Notes under the pieces: model-generated | Databases searched by the model: none | The model's input: only the letters and a program-made list of their open reading frames with translations | What the model was told of the DNA's origin: nothing | Program-made: the position numbers and the translations under genes | Shown: in pieces, positions 47,125 through 61,700 of the stretch | Layout: the number at the start of each line of letters is the position of its first letter | Position numbering within the stretch: position 1 is the stretch's first letter | Origin: Siphonodentalium dalli | Taxonomy: Eukaryota; Mollusca; Scaphopoda; Gadilida; Siphonodentaliidae | NCBI GenBank assembly: GCA_032622095.1 | Contig: CP136061.1 | Location: 188,796,369 to 188,860,368, forward strand | Direction: 5' to 3' | Length of the DNA: 64,000 nucleotides

Positions 47125-47321
47125 GTTCGACTACCTGGAAATCAGAGATGGCGATGACACAATATTCGGTCCAGGCAACCGGAGATTCTGTGGAAGAAGA
47201 TCCTTGTCGTACATATCTTCAACAAATGTTTTATACATGTACTTTGTATCAGATTCTTCTTATGAGCAACCCGGGTTTGAACTAACATATCACGTAAACA
47301 GCGGACCTCCCGAGGATTCTC
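47125..47321 (+). CDS. CUB-domain protein, exon with C-terminal half of CUB
   Basis: This 197-bp exon has acceptor tatgtag (AG 47,123-47,124) and donor C|GTGAGT. It reads FDYLEIRDGDDTIFGPGNRR, FCGRRS, then VLYMYFVSDSS and GFELTYHVNSGPPEDS. FDYLEIRDG, FCG, YxxFxSD and GFxLxY are CUB-domain landmarks. Asp94 and Asp135 fit calcium ligands and Cys114 pairs with Cys91. With 38,446-38,617 it completes one CUB domain of about 112 residues. It ends one base into a codon, so the protein continues in a downstream exon that was not found in this window. Which CUB family (receptor, protease or matrix) cannot be told from one domain. Confidence 0.92.
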
Positions 47322-47990
47322 GTGAGTTCTATTTTGTAACGATTATATGAACTATTCAATAATGAATCAGTTGACCTACTAAAATTTAATTTTCCATTAC
47401 TGATTTCCAAATAACATTGGTTCTGTGTGGAACTTGTTGGTTTTGATGCTTGATATTACTATATCCTACGTATATCGACCGCATGCAACACCTGGTTCAT
47501 TCATGTTCGTAGTTCATTTCGCTATATAATATGCTTCTTCTGCTGGAAGGAGAAATCTTTAGAATAGGTCATATTCACAAACACATTTTACTTGTATAGC
47601 AGCCGAGCAGGGTTCCAAATAGGTCTAAATCGGGCCTACATGCAATGCATGTAAACGAACTCTGGCGGTTTCAATGTTCCAGACAAAAACAACTTCTCTG
47701 ATTAATTGGTTATATATCCTTCTACTCGAGTCGCTTAAAGAAAAATCGTTCACTTTTGGATAGAAGCATGAAACTTTCAGTGTTGGTTGGGTATGTGGTC
47801 CTCATCAACCAGTTAGCTGGTTCCAGGTTTCTGGTGACCCCTTCACCTTCAAATTGACCTTGACATTTCGAAAATTTGAGATTTAGGGGTATCAGCTATT
47901 TTGTATCGAATATAATGGCTATATTAAATGATATATAGACATTGGAGATTGTCGAAGCGATACCATGGGTGTCCGCCTTTGTATCCACAT
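47322..47990. other. Intron after the CUB domain
   Basis: No exon with phase-1 start and recognisable domain was found here. No repeats recognised before about 48.0 kb. Confidence 0.4.
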
Positions 47991-47999
47991 TCAATTTGT

Positions 48000-50900
48000 C
48001 TATGATGATCCAAAATGGCCGCTATAATCAACGCCAACATTTAAAAAAATTAAGTTTTTTCACTAATATCTTTCAAATCAGTTCCTGCTTTTTGGAACTG
48101 TTTAAGAATTGCAACTTTATTTTGTATTGGTCATGTTAACTGAACATTGGAGCAATGAAATATGCCATTCGTGGGCTCCTTGCCAACTCCGATCCCTTAA
48201 AAATTCGATTTTCAGAAAGTGATATAAAAATTTACCAAAAATCACCATTGGGATTCTAGTCATATTTCGTCAAGAAATGGGAAGAACTGAGCAATCTAAG
48301 TGACAAATTCCATTTCGTATGAATATTCCAACTCAATTGTACCCAAATTGTCAATTTGGCTAAAAATGGCTGCCAAAATGGCAGCCATAATATGGAAAAA
48401 ATGTAAATATTGCCCCAGCGAGTCATGCAACCGCATACCAGTTGTGGTTGATGAAAAAATAACCATTCTGTCTTATTGATATTGAATACTACCATTTCTG
48501 ATGCACCTTGGTTAATTGTTACTATTTTAAACACTAAATTATAATTACCATAATTATTGTTTTTTTCTATCACAAACTTGACATAAAAATCGGCATAAAT
48601 TAACAATTTTTTTAAGTAAAATGGCATCGAACGTGTTTATTGTCCTGATCTGTCTTAAATGGGTCATACTTATCTGTTTTTGGACAAAATTACTCAAGAT
48701 GGTTTGCAAAATGGCAACCAAATTTGGTAAAACAAATTATTTTTCATATATATCCTGAATATTATTCTTTGATGTTCCGAAAAGGTAGCAAATTGTGACT
48801 CACTTTGTATTAACCATATTACTTATGAGGCATGACAAATTAATTATAAATGATGTAGTACGGAATTTTGCCAAAAACTTCTTTTGGGATTCTGACCATG
48901 TTTTTTGTACGGAAATGGACAGCACTTTGAAATTGAACTGAAAGGGGCATTATTATGAGGCTACGACAATAAAATTGTGGCTCATTGGCATCGAAATGAC
49001 TAATGTCAGGAAAACCGTTTCCCCATTATGCATATAAACCACCATCAGGATGTAAAACTCTCTGACATTACCTCTATATCGGTTAGCATGTCCCTGAGTT
49101 AATGTGTAAAGCGATACCCACCCAAATTTACACATGTACAACCCACCCATGACCATACACTCGCTCCATATATACATAAACACCACATACATGACCATGT
49201 AGCCACTCGTTTTTTACACACACACTTCATCCATGACCGTACATCCATATTTAGGTATAACCGTACACCACGCATTTGACTATATAGTCACAAGTCACCA
49301 GGTATACTTCTACGCCTCACACATGACCGTATAATCACTCTATATATAGCTCTACACCCCATTCAGATCATACATTCACTTCATGTATACATATTCGCCT
49401 CACCATTGGCCATACAATTACGCCATGTATATATATTTGCCACACCCATGGCCATGTAGTCACCCAATCTATACATATACACCACACCCATAACAATTAT
49501 AGAGTCACTCCAAGTACACATATAAGCATCACCAATGGCCATACAGACGTTCTATATATAACAATACCCAGCTCACACGACCGTTCATACACACAGGCTT
49601 GCGTATACACCTCACTCATGACAATTCAGACACTCGCTGTATACTCATAACCACATTCGTGGTCATATAGTCAATCATTATTTACCAATTCACACCACCA
49701 TTGGCCATATGGTTATTCCATATACACATATTGGCCGCACCAATGGTCATATAGCCACTAAATATATACATATGCACCCCACCCATGCCTATAAAGTCAC
49801 TCCAGGTATACATATACACCTCACCAGTGGCCATGCAGCTTTCAAGACATAACAATACCCAGCACATCACCTAACCATTGGCCATACGGTCACACCCTGT
49901 AAACACATGACTATATAGCCACTCGAGATATGCATATACACCCCACTCATGACCATAGAGTCACTCCAGTTGTGCGCATACACCTCACTAATTGCCATAC
50001 AATCCTTCAAGACATACCAGTACCATTTACAACACCCCACCATCGGCCATATGGTATCTCCCTCATACCTATTTGCCACATACATGGCATATAGCCACTC
50101 AAGATATACATATACACCCCACACATGTCCATAGAGTTGTTCAATGTATACATATACACCTCAGCATTGATGGATACACCAATAACACGTGGTCATTTGT
50201 ATACTCCAGACTTGCATATACACCTCACACATGACAATTCAGCCATTCGCTGTATACTCATACATCCGATCCATGATCACACAGCGACTCCCTGTATACA
50301 TATATATATCCTAATGACAATACACCAACAGCAAAGATGCACATACATACCATATACACCTAAGATCACAATGCCACTTCATATATACAAACACGCTCGC
50401 CAATGACCATCCATCTATGCATGTGTGCATATACATTTCAACAATCATGACCATACAACCGTTCCATGTACACCTATAATTATTATACCCATAAGCATAC
50501 AACCACTCCTTATGTATCCATACACCCCACCCATTTTCATACAACCAACACATGTATACATATACACCCATCCATGACAATGAAGCCACCAAATGTACAC
50601 TCCACACATGATCATCAAGTCACTCCATATACACATAAACACACGGATACACCCATACACCACTTCAGTGACTATACAGCCACCGCAAGTATAACTATTC
50701 ACCTCACGCAGTAGCACTCCTTGTTTACATGCATCTCACCATAAATACAACACACATGACCATATAGACACTCCTTGTATAACTCGTCACACCATTCGTG
50801 ATTATATTTCATGTATACATATTTACATCATCTGTGACCACAAAGTCACTCCCTGACTACCATTTTTACAAACATCATGTATTAAGTTGATCAATGTTGA

Positions 50901-51720
50901 TAACTTTTTACGCTAATTTGTGAGAGTAGCAACATCAATTGGTCCCGCTCAGCTCAGTTTCGAAGTTATGCATGGCGTGCATGCCCATTTCCCTTCAGAA
51001 ACATGGCCAGAATCTCAAAAGACGTTTGTTAGGCAAAATTCCATACTGCATCCATTAAAATGAATTTGTCATGCCTCATAATGTACTGGGACAACCATAA
51101 CAGAAAATATAGTTTTAACTTGATTAAGTAACATGTTTAATAACCCAGTAGGTCACAATTTGCTACCTTTTCGGAACAGCAGAGAATAATGTTTGTGATA
51201 TATATGAAAAATTAACTTGTTGTGTGCATAATAAATGTTAGTATTCAATCTATATAACACATAATAGTCAAACTTTGTCATCAACCACAACTTGTATGTG
51301 GTTGCATGGCACGCAGCATGGGCAATATTTACCATTTATCACATGTTGGCCGCCATTTTTGCAGCCATTTTGAGCCAAAGTGACAATTTTGGAACCAATG
51401 AGTTGGAATATGCATAATAAATGGATGTTTCACTAAAATTGCACAGTTCTGCCCATTTCTTGATGAAATATGACTAGAAATCACAATGGTGATTTTGGGA
51501 AAATGTTATACCGCTTTCTGTAAAATCGAATTTTGGAGAGATAAGAAGGGTTTCTGACTTCATGAATGGCATATTTCATTGCTCCAATGGTCAGTTAACA
51601 TGAATAGTACAACATAAAGTGATAATTCTCAACCAGTACCAAACAGCATAAACTGATCTTAAAGATATTAGAGAAAACAAATCAAATTTTACACTTCCAG
51701 CTGCCATTTTGGCCGCCATT
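48000..51720. mobile_element. 3.7 kb foldback element with minisatellite core
   Basis: The left arm (about 48,000-48,920) and right arm (about 50,985-51,720) are inverted, diverged copies. 'ttccgaaaaggtagcaaattgtgac' (in parts) at 48,776 recurs inverted near 51,175. 'gaggcatgacaaatt' at 48,828 matches 51,068. 'caaccacaactggtatgcgg'-like words and 'tggagcaatgaaatatgccatt' also occur on both sides. Between them lies the 42-bp-type minisatellite. No coding capacity is seen. The same arm sequence with the same minisatellite occurs at 20.87-22.87 kb. Confidence 0.7.
49100..50870. repeat. Diverged minisatellite, inverse of the 21-23 kb array
   Basis: Units such as 'cactccatgtatacatatacacctcacccatgaccatacag' repeat at roughly 40-odd bp and are the complement of the unit at 21,236-22,870. 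Apparent Ile/His/Thr/Tyr-rich proteins here come from the repeat. Confidence 0.85.
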
Positions 51721-52390
51721 TTTCAGCCATTTTGTGCCAAAGTGACAATTTTTGTACTAATGAGTTGGAATATGCATAAAAAATGGAATGCTTCACTAAA
51801 ATTGCACAGTTCTGCCCATTTCTTGATGAAATATGACTAGAAATCCCAATGGTGATTTTTGGTAACATTTTATACCGCTTTCTGTAAAATCGATTTTTTG
51901 AGGGATCAGAAGCATTTATGATCCCATGAATGGCATATTTCATTGCTCCAATAGTCAGTTAACATGAAAAATACAACATAAAGTCACAATTCTCAACCAG
52001 TACCAAACAGCATAAACTGATCTTAAAGACATTAGAGAAAACAAATAAAATTTCCACTTCCGGCTGCAATTTTGGGCGCCATTTTTGCAGCCATTTTGTG
52101 CCAAAGTGACAATTTTGGTACTAATGGGTTGGAATATGCATAAGAAATGGAATGTTTCACTAATATTTCACAGTTCTGTCCATTTCTTGATGAAATATGA
52201 CTAGATATCCCAATGGTGATTTTTTGTAACATTTTACACCGCTTTCTGTAAAATCGAATTTTTGAGGGATCAGAATTATCAACCAGTACCAAACAGCATA
52301 AACTGATCTTAAAGATATTTGAGAAAAAAATATAAATTTTCCACTTCCTGCTGCCATTTTGACGGCCATCTTGGACAGTGAGTTCCAATT
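51300..52390. repeat. 363-bp tandem triplication of the foldback arm
   Basis: 'catttcttgatgaaatatga' occurs at 51,454, 51,817 and 52,181, about 363 bp apart. Each is preceded by 'ccattttgnngccaaagtgacaatttt' words and followed by 'gctttctgtaaaatcga' and (in two copies) 'gcatatttcattgctccaat'. The third copy has an internal deletion. The first copy is also the outer part of the right foldback arm. Confidence 0.85.
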
Positions 52391-52753
52391 TTACCCTATA
52401 ATGGTGGCATTTTATCTTATCTTCACAAAAATGTATACATTTGTATACATATGACAAGACTATCTCACTATAATTTGCATCAAACTGATTTAGTGACCCG
52501 TCCGAAAAACGGCGGCCATGTTGGGCGCCATCTTGAATTTAACGGGTTCCACTTAACCGAAAGCTGGAACCAGCTGGATTATGATCAGGGATATAGTGGA
52601 CAATATATGTGCGAAGTTTGGTGCTTCTATCCGGAAGTGAACGATTCTTCCATTATTGTGGGTTAAGCGACTCCAATATTCTGGTTCGATATGAAACCAA
52701 GCACATCGATCGATCAATCGATAATTGAAATCGATAAGAGTGTTTATATATAT
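52391..52753. other. Junction between repeat blocks
   Basis: A transitional stretch with 'gcggccatgttgggcgccatcttg' and ATCGATCGATCAATCGAT, ending in a short TA run before the array. No gene. Confidence 0.4.
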
Positions 52754-55700
52754 ACTAGCTGGACCCGACTTCGTCCGGGTTGTTTCCCCTCTGGTATTCG
52801 GCGAATTGCGCGATTTGACCTTGAATTGTCCAGTTTGAAGGTCAAGGTCAGGTGGGGTCACGATTTGACCCGTCGAAAACACTGCCCGGACAAAAGTACC
52901 TGACAAAAGTACCCGTCGAAATCCATCCGGTTTTACCCGATTTGACCTTGAATTGATAATTTTGAAGGTCAAGGTCAGGTCGGGGTGACGATTTGACCCG
53001 TCCAAAACACTCAGTGGACAAAAGTAACCCCATGTATCAAATTTCGTCGAAAGCCCATAAAAATTCGCGATGTGACCTTGAATTGACCCGATTTCAATGT
53101 CAAGGTCACGTCGCACGGATTTGACATCGAATTGATCAATTTGAAGGTCAGGTCGGGTCACGATTTGACCCGTCCAAAACACTCAGTGGACAAAAGTAAC
53201 CCTATGTATAAAATGTCGTCGAAATCCCATAAAAATTATCGATTTGACCTTGAATTGACCCGATTTCAAGGTCAAGGTCACGTCGCACGGGCAAACGAAT
53301 GGGCGTACGACACTCCCCATACGAAAGTATCCATAAAGACTAATTTTCATCGAAATCCCGTGATACTCGGGCGTTTGACCTTGAAATTACCCGATTTCAA
53401 GGTCAAGGTCACGTCGCACGGGCAAATTAATAGGCACATGCCACTCCCCGACCGAAAGCACCCCCACATACCAAGTTTCATCGAAATCGGCTCGGCCGTT
53501 TTCGAGTCCATCGCGAACACACAGACAGACAGACAGATTTCCCAAGATATATAATAGACTAGCCGATGAGCCCGACTTTGTCCGGGCTATTCAAAAACCA
53601 AATTTCAAGTCGATAGCTCTACCCAGCCCGACGTTGTCCGGGCTATGCAAAAACCAAATTTCAAGTCGATAGCTCGCCAATACGACAACGACGACCGCCT
53701 GGTCAAACTACACACACGTACCAAATTTCAAGTCGATAGCTCCACCCGTTTCCGATATCTCGTCTGCGCATGCGCGAAGCGGGCGCCGCACGGGCTCGCC
53801 AATACGACAACGTCGACCGCCTGGTCAAACTACACACACGTACCAAGTTTCGTCCCGATCGGTCGAGAATCGTAGATTTGTATAAATGACAGACAGACAA
53901 ACAGACAAACAGAGGTCTTCAAAATATATATGAGACTAGCAGGTGGACCCGACTTCGTCCGGGCCGTTTCCCCTCTGCTTTTCGGCGAATTGCGCGATTT
54001 GACCTTGAATTGTCCATTTTGAAGGTCAAGGTCAGGTGGGGTCACGATTTGACCCGTCCAAAACACTGCCCGGACACAAGTACCCGACAAAAGTACCCAT
54101 CGAAATCCATCCGGTTTTACCCGATTTGACCTCGAATTGATCATTTTGAAGGTCAAGGTCAGGTCGGGGTGACGATTTGACCCGTCCAAAACACTCAGTG
54201 GACAAAAGTAACCCCATGTATCAAATTTCGTCGAAAGCCCATAAAAATTCGCGATATGACCTTGAATTGACCCGATTTCAAGGTCAAGGTCACGTCGCAC
54301 GGATTTGAGCTCGAATTGATCAATTTGAAGGTCAAGGTCAGGTCGGGTCGCGATTTGACCCGTCCAAAACACTCAGTGGACAAAAGTAACCCTATGTATA
54401 AAATGTCGAAATCCCATAAAAATTATCGATTTGACCTTGAATTGACCCGATTTCAAGGTCAATGTCACGTCGCACGGGCAAACGAATAGGCGTACGACAC
54501 TCCCCATACGAAAGTATCCATAGACACTAATTTTCATCGAAATCCCGTGATACTCGGGCGTTTGACCTTGAAATTACCCGATTTCAAGGTTAAGGTCACG
54601 TCGCACGGGCAAATTAATAGGCACGTGCCACTCCCCGGCCGAAAGTACCCCCACATACCAAGTTTCATCGAAATCGGCTCGGCCGTTTTCGAGTCCATCG
54701 CGAACACACAGACAGACAGACAGATTTCCCAAGATATATAATAGACTAGCCGATGAGCCCGACGTTGTCCGGGCTATTCAAAAACCAAATTTCAAGTCGA
54801 TAGCTCTACCCAGCCCGACGTTGTCCGGGCTATGCAAAAACCAAATTTCAAGTCGATAGCTCGCCAATACGACAACGACGACCGCCTGGTCAAACTACAC
54901 ACACGTACCAAATTTCAAGTCGATAGCTCCACCCGTTTCCGATATCTCGTCTGCGCATGCGCGAAGCGGGCGCCGCACGGGCTCGCCAATACGACAACGT
55001 CGACCGCCTGGTCAAACTACACACACGTACCAAGTTTCGTCCCGATCGGTCGAGAATCGTAGATTTGTATAAATGACAGACAGACAAACAGACAAACAGA
55101 GGTCTTCAAAATATATATGAGACTAGCAGGTGGACCCGACTTCGTCCGGGCCGTTTCCCCTCTGCTTTTCGGCGAATTGCGCGATTTGACCTTGAATTGT
55201 CCATTTTGAAGGTCAAGGTCAGGTGGGGTCACGATTTGACCCGTCCAAAACACTGCCCGGACACAAGTACCCGACAAAAGTACCCATCGAAATCCATCCG
55301 GTTTTACCCGATTTGACCTCGAATTGATCATTTTGAAGGTCAAGGTCAGGTCGGGATGACGATTTGACCCGTCCAAAACACTCAGTGGACAAAAGTAACC
55401 CCATGTATCAAATTTCGTCGAAAGCCCATAAAAATTCGCGATGTGACCTTGAATTGACCCGATTTCAATGTCAAGGTCACGTCGCACGGATTTGACATCG
55501 AATTGATCAATTTGAAGGTCAGGTCGGGTCACGATTTGACCCGTCCAAAACACTCAGTGGACAAAAGTAACCCTATGTATAAAATGTCGTCGAAATCCCA
55601 TAAAAATTATCGATTTGACCTTGAATTGACCCGATTTCAAGGTCAAGGTCACGTCGCACGGGCAAACGAATGGGCGTACGACACTCCCCATACGAAAGTA

Positions 55701-58700
55701 TCCATAAAGACTAATTTTCATCGAAATCCCGTGATACTCGGGCGTTTGACCTTGAAATTACCCGATTTCAAGGTCAAGGTCACGTCGCACGGGCAAATTA
55801 ATAGGCACATGCCACTCCCCGACCGAAAGCACCCCCACATACCAAGTTTCATCGAAATCGGCCGTTTTCGAGTCCATCGCGAACACACAGACAGACAGAC
55901 AGATTTCCCAAGATATATAATAGACTAGCCGATGAGCCCGACGTTGTCCGGGCTATTCAAAAACCAAATTTCAAGTCGATAGCTCTACCCAGCCCGACGT
56001 TGTCCGGGCTATGCAAAAACCAAATTTCAAGTCGATAGCTCGCCAATACGACAACGACGACCGCCTGGTCAAACTACACACACGTACCAAGTTTCGTCCC
56101 GATCGGTCGAGAATCGTAGATTTGTATAAATGACAGACAGACAAACAGACAAACAGAGGTCTTCAAAATATATATGAGACTAGCAGGTGGACCCGACTTC
56201 GTCCGGGCCGTTTCCCCTCTGCTTTTCGGTGAATTGCGCGATTTGACCTTGAATTGTCCATTTTGAAGGTCAAGGTCAGGTGGGGTCACGATTTGACCCG
56301 TCCAAAACACTGCCCGGACACAAGTACCCGACAAAAGTACCCATCGAAATCCATCCGGTTTTACCCGATTTGACCTCGAATTGATCATTTTGAAGGTCAA
56401 GGTCAGGTCGGGGTGACGATTTGACCCGTCCAAAACACTCAGTGGACAAAAGTAACCCCATGTATCAAATTTCGTCGAAAGCCCATAAAAATTCGCGATA
56501 TGACCTTGAATTGACCCGAGTTCAAGGTCAAGGTCACGTCGCACGGATTTGAGCTCGAATTGATCAATTTGAAGGTCAAGGTCAGGTCGGGTCGCGATTT
56601 GACCCGTCCAAAACACTCAGTGGACAAAAGTAACCCTATGTATAAAATGTCGAAATCCCATAAAAATTATCGATTTGACCTTGAATTGACCCGATTTCAA
56701 GGTCAATGTCACGTCACACGGGCAAACGAATAGGCGTACGACACTCCCCATACGAAAGTATCCATAGACACTAATTTTCATCGAAATCCCGTGATACTCG
56801 GGCGTTTGACCTTGAAATTACCCGATTTCAAGGTTAAGGTCACGTCGCACGGGCAAATTAATAGGCACGTGCCACTCCCCGGCCGAAAGTACCCCCCACA
56901 TACCAAGTTTCATCGAAATCGGCTCGGCCGTTTTCGAGTCCATCGCGAACACACAGACAGACAGACAGATTTCCCAAGATATATAATAGACTAGCCGATG
57001 AGCCCGACGTTGTCCGGGCTATTCAAAAACCAAATTTCAAGTCGATAGCTCTACCCAGCCCGACGTTGTCCGGGCTATGCAAAAACCAAATTTCAAGTCG
57101 ATAGCTCGCCAATACGACAACGACGACCGCCTGGTCAAACTACACACACGTACCAAATTTCAAGTCGATAGCTCCACCCGTTTCCGATATCTCGTCTGCG
57201 CATGCGCGAAGCGGGCGCCGCACGGGCTCGCCAATACGACAACGTCGACCGCCTGGTCAAACTACACACACGTACCAAGTTTCGTCCCGATCGGTCGAGA
57301 ATCGTAGATTTGTATAAATGACAGACAGACAAACAGACAAACAGAGGTCTTCAAAATATATATGAGACTAGCAGGTGGACCCGACTTCGTCCGGGCCGTT
57401 TCCCCTCTGCTTTTCGGCGAATTGCGCGATTTGACCTTGAATTGTCCATTTTGAAGTTCAAGGTCAGGTGGGGTCACGATTTGACCCGTCCAAAACACTG
57501 CCCGGACACAAGTACCCGACAAAAGTACCCATCGAAATCCATCCGGTTTTACCCGATTTGACCTCGAATTGATCATTTTGAAGGTCAAGGTCAGGTCGGG
57601 GTGACGATTTGACCCGTCCAAAACACTCAGTGGACAAAAGTAACCCCATGTATCAAATTTCGTCGAAAGCCCATAAAAATTCGCGATGTGACCTTGAATT
57701 GACCCGATTTCAATGTCAAGGTCACGTCGCACGGATTTGACATCGAATTGATCAATTTGAAGGTCAGGTCGGGTCACGATTTGACCCGTCCAAAACACTC
57801 AGTGGACAAAAGTAACCCTATGTATAAAATGTCGTCGAAATCCCATAAAAATTATCGATTTGACCTTGAATTGACCCGATTTCATGGTCAAGGTCACGTC
57901 GCACGGGCAAACGAATGGGCGTACGACACTCCCCATACGAAAGTATCCATAAACACTAATTTTCATCGAAATCCCGTGATACTCGGGCGTTTGACCTTGA
58001 AATTACCCGATTTCAAGGTCAAGGTCACGTCGCACGGGCAAATTAATAGGCACATGCCACTCCCCGACCGAAAGCACCCCCACATACCAAGTTTCATCGA
58101 AATCGGCTCGGCCGTTTTCGAGTCCATCGCGAACACACAGACAGACAGACAGATTTCCCAAGATATATAATAGACTAGCCGATGAGCCCGACGTTGTCCG
58201 GGCTATTCAAAAACCAAATTTCAAGTCGATAGCTCTACCCAGCCCGACGTTGTCCGGGCTATGCAAAAACCAAATTTCAAGTCGATAGCTCGCCAATACG
58301 ACAACGACGACCGCCTGGTCAAACTACACACACGTACCAAATTTCAAGTCGATAGCTCCACCCGTTTCCGATATCTCGTCTGCGCATGCGCGAAGCGGGC
58401 GCCGCACGGGCTCGCCAATACGACAACGTCGACCGCCTGGTCAAACTACACACACTTACCAAGTTTCGTCCCGATCGGTCGAGAATCGTAGATTTGTATC
58501 AATGACAGACAAACATACAGACAGACAAACAAACAGAGGTCTTCAAAATATATATGAGACTAGCAGGTGGACCCGACTTCGTCCGGGCCGTTTCCGAGAT
58601 CTGGTCTGCGCATGCGCGAAGCTGGCATCGCACGGGCTCGGCGACCCGATAAAATTCGTATCCGGGGCAAGATACATTCACATAGCAAATTTCAAGTCGA

Positions 58701-61700
58701 TAGCTCCACCCGTTTCCGAGATCTCGTCTGCGCATGCACGAAGCTGGCATCGCACGGGCTCGGCGACCCGATAAAATTCGTAGCCGGGGCAAGATACATT
58801 CACATAGCAAATTTCAAGTCGATAGCTCCACCCGTTTCCGAGATCTGGTCTGCGCATGCGCGAAGCTGGCGTTGCACGGGCTCGGCGACCCGATAAAATT
58901 CGTATCCGGGGCAAGATACATTCACATACCAAATTTCAAGTCGATAGCTCCACCCGTTTCCGAGATATCGTCTGCGCATGCGCTGCACGGCCGTCGCACG
59001 GGCTCGCCAATACGACAACGACGACCGCGTGGTCAAACTACACACACGTACCAAGTTTCATCGAAATCGGCTCCGAGTCCATCGCGAACACACACACACA
59101 CACCGACAGACAGATTTCCCAAAATATATAATAGACTAGCCGATGAGCCCGACGTTGTCCGGGCTATTCAAAAACCAAATTTCAAGTCGATAGCTCTACC
59201 CGTTTCCGAGATCTGGTCTGCGCATGCACGAAGCTGGTGTCACACGGGCTCGGCGACCCGATAAAATTCGTATCCGGGGCAAGATACATTCACATAGCAA
59301 ATTTCAAGTTGATAGCTCCACCCGTTTCCGAGATCTCGTCTGCGCATGCACGAAGCTGGCGTCGCACGGGCTCGGCGACCCGATAAAATTCGTATCCGGG
59401 GCAAGATACATTCACATAGCAAATTTCAAGTCGATAGCTCCACCCGTTTCCGATATCTGGTTTGCGCATGCGCGAAGCTGGCGTTGCACGGGCTCGGCGA
59501 CCCGATAAAATTTGTATCCGGGGCAAGATACATTCACATACCAAATTTCAAGTCGATAGCTCCACCCGTTTCCGATATCTCGTCTGCGCATGCGCGAAGC
59601 GGGCGCCGCACGGGCTCGCCAATACGACAACGTCGACCGCCTGGTCAAACTACACACACGTACCAAGTTTCGTCCCGATCGGTCGAGAATCGTAGATTTG
59701 TATAAATGACAGACAGACAAACAGACAAACAGAGGTCTTCAAAATATATATGAGACTAGCAGGTGGACCCGACTTCGTCCGGGCCGTTTCCCCTCTGCTT
59801 TTCGGCGAATTGCGCGATTTGACCTTGAATTGTCCATTTTGAAGGTCAAGGTCAGGTGGGGTCACGATTTGACCCGTCCAAAACACTGCCCGGACACAAG
59901 TACCCGACAAAAGTACCCATCGAAATCCATCCGGTTTTACCCGATTTGACCTCGAATTGATCATTTTGAAGGTCAAGGTCAGGTCGGGGTGACGATTTGA
60001 CCCGTCCAAAACACTCAGTGGACAAAAGTAACCCCATGTATCAAATTTCGTCGAAAGCCCATAAAAATTCGCGATATGACCTTGAATTGACCCGATTTCA
60101 AGGTCAAGGTCACGTCGCACGGATTTGAGCTCGAATTGATCAATTTGAAGGTCAAGGTCAGGTCGGGTCGCGATTTGACCCGTCCAAAACACTCAGTGGA
60201 CAAAAGTAACCCTATGTATAAAATGTCGAAATCCCATAAAAATTATCGATTTGACCTTGAATTGACCCGATTTCAAGGTCAATGTCACGTCGCACGGGCA
60301 AACGAATAGGCGTACGACACTCCCCATACGAAAGTATCCATAGACACTAATTTTCATCGAAATCCCGTGATACTCGGGCGTTTGACCTTGAAATTACCCG
60401 ATTTCAAGGTTAAGGTCACGTCGCACGGGCAAATTAATAGGCACGTGCCACTCCCCGGCCGAAAGTACCCCCACATACCAAGTTTCATCGAAATCGGCTC
60501 GGCCGTTTTCGAGTCCATCGCGAACACACAGACAGACAGACAGATTTCCCAAGATATATAATAGACTAGCCGATGAGCCCGACGTTGTCCGGGCTATTCA
60601 AAAACCAAATTTCAAGTCGATAGCTCTACCCAGCCCGACGTTGTCCGGGCTATGCAAAAACCAAATTTCAAGTCGATAGCTCGCCAATACGACAACGACG
60701 ACCGCCTGGTCAAACTACACACACGTACCAAATTTCAAGTCGATAGCTCCACCCGTTTCCGATATCTCGTCTGCGCATGCGCGAAGCGGGCGCCGCACGG
60801 GCTCGCCAATACGACAACGTCGACCGCCTGGTCAAACTACACACACGTACCAAGTTTCGTCCCGATCGGTCGAGAATCGTAGATTTGTATAAATGACAGA
60901 CAGACAAACAGACAAACAGAGGTCTTCAAAATATATATGAGACTAGCAGGTGGACCCGACTTCGTCCGGGCCGTTTCCCCTCTGCTTTTCGGCGAATTGC
61001 GCGATTTGACCTTGAATTGTCCATTTTGAAGGTCAAGGTCAGGTGGGGTCACGATTTGACCCGTCCAAAACACTGCCCGGACACAAGTACCCGACAAAAG
61101 TACCCATCGAAATCCATCCGGTTTTACCCGATTTGACCTCGAATTGATCATTTTGAAGGTCAAGGTCAGGTCGGGATGACGATTTGACCCGTCCAAAACA
61201 CTCAGTGGACAAAAGTAACCCCATGTATCAAATTTCGTCGAAAGCCCATAAAAATTCGCGATGTGACCTTGAATTGACCCGATTTCAATGTCAAGGTCAC
61301 GTCGCACGGATTTGACATCGAATTGATCAATTTGAAGGTCAGGTCGGGTCACGATTTGACCCGTCCAAAACACTCAGTGGACAAAAGTAACCCTATGTAT
61401 AAAATGTCGTCGAAATCCCATAAAAATTATCGATTTGACCTTGAATTGACCCGATTTCAAGGTCAAGGTCACGTCGCACGGGCAAACGAATGGGCGTACG
61501 ACACTCCCCATACGAAAGTATCCATAAAGACTAATTTTCATCGAAATCCCGTGATACTCGGGCGTTTGACCTTGAAATTACCCGATTTCAAGGTCAAGGT
61601 CACGTCGCACGGGCAAATTAATAGGCACATGCCACTCCCCGACCGAAAGCACCCCCACATACCAAGTTTCATCGAAATCGGCCGTTTTCGAGTCCATCGC

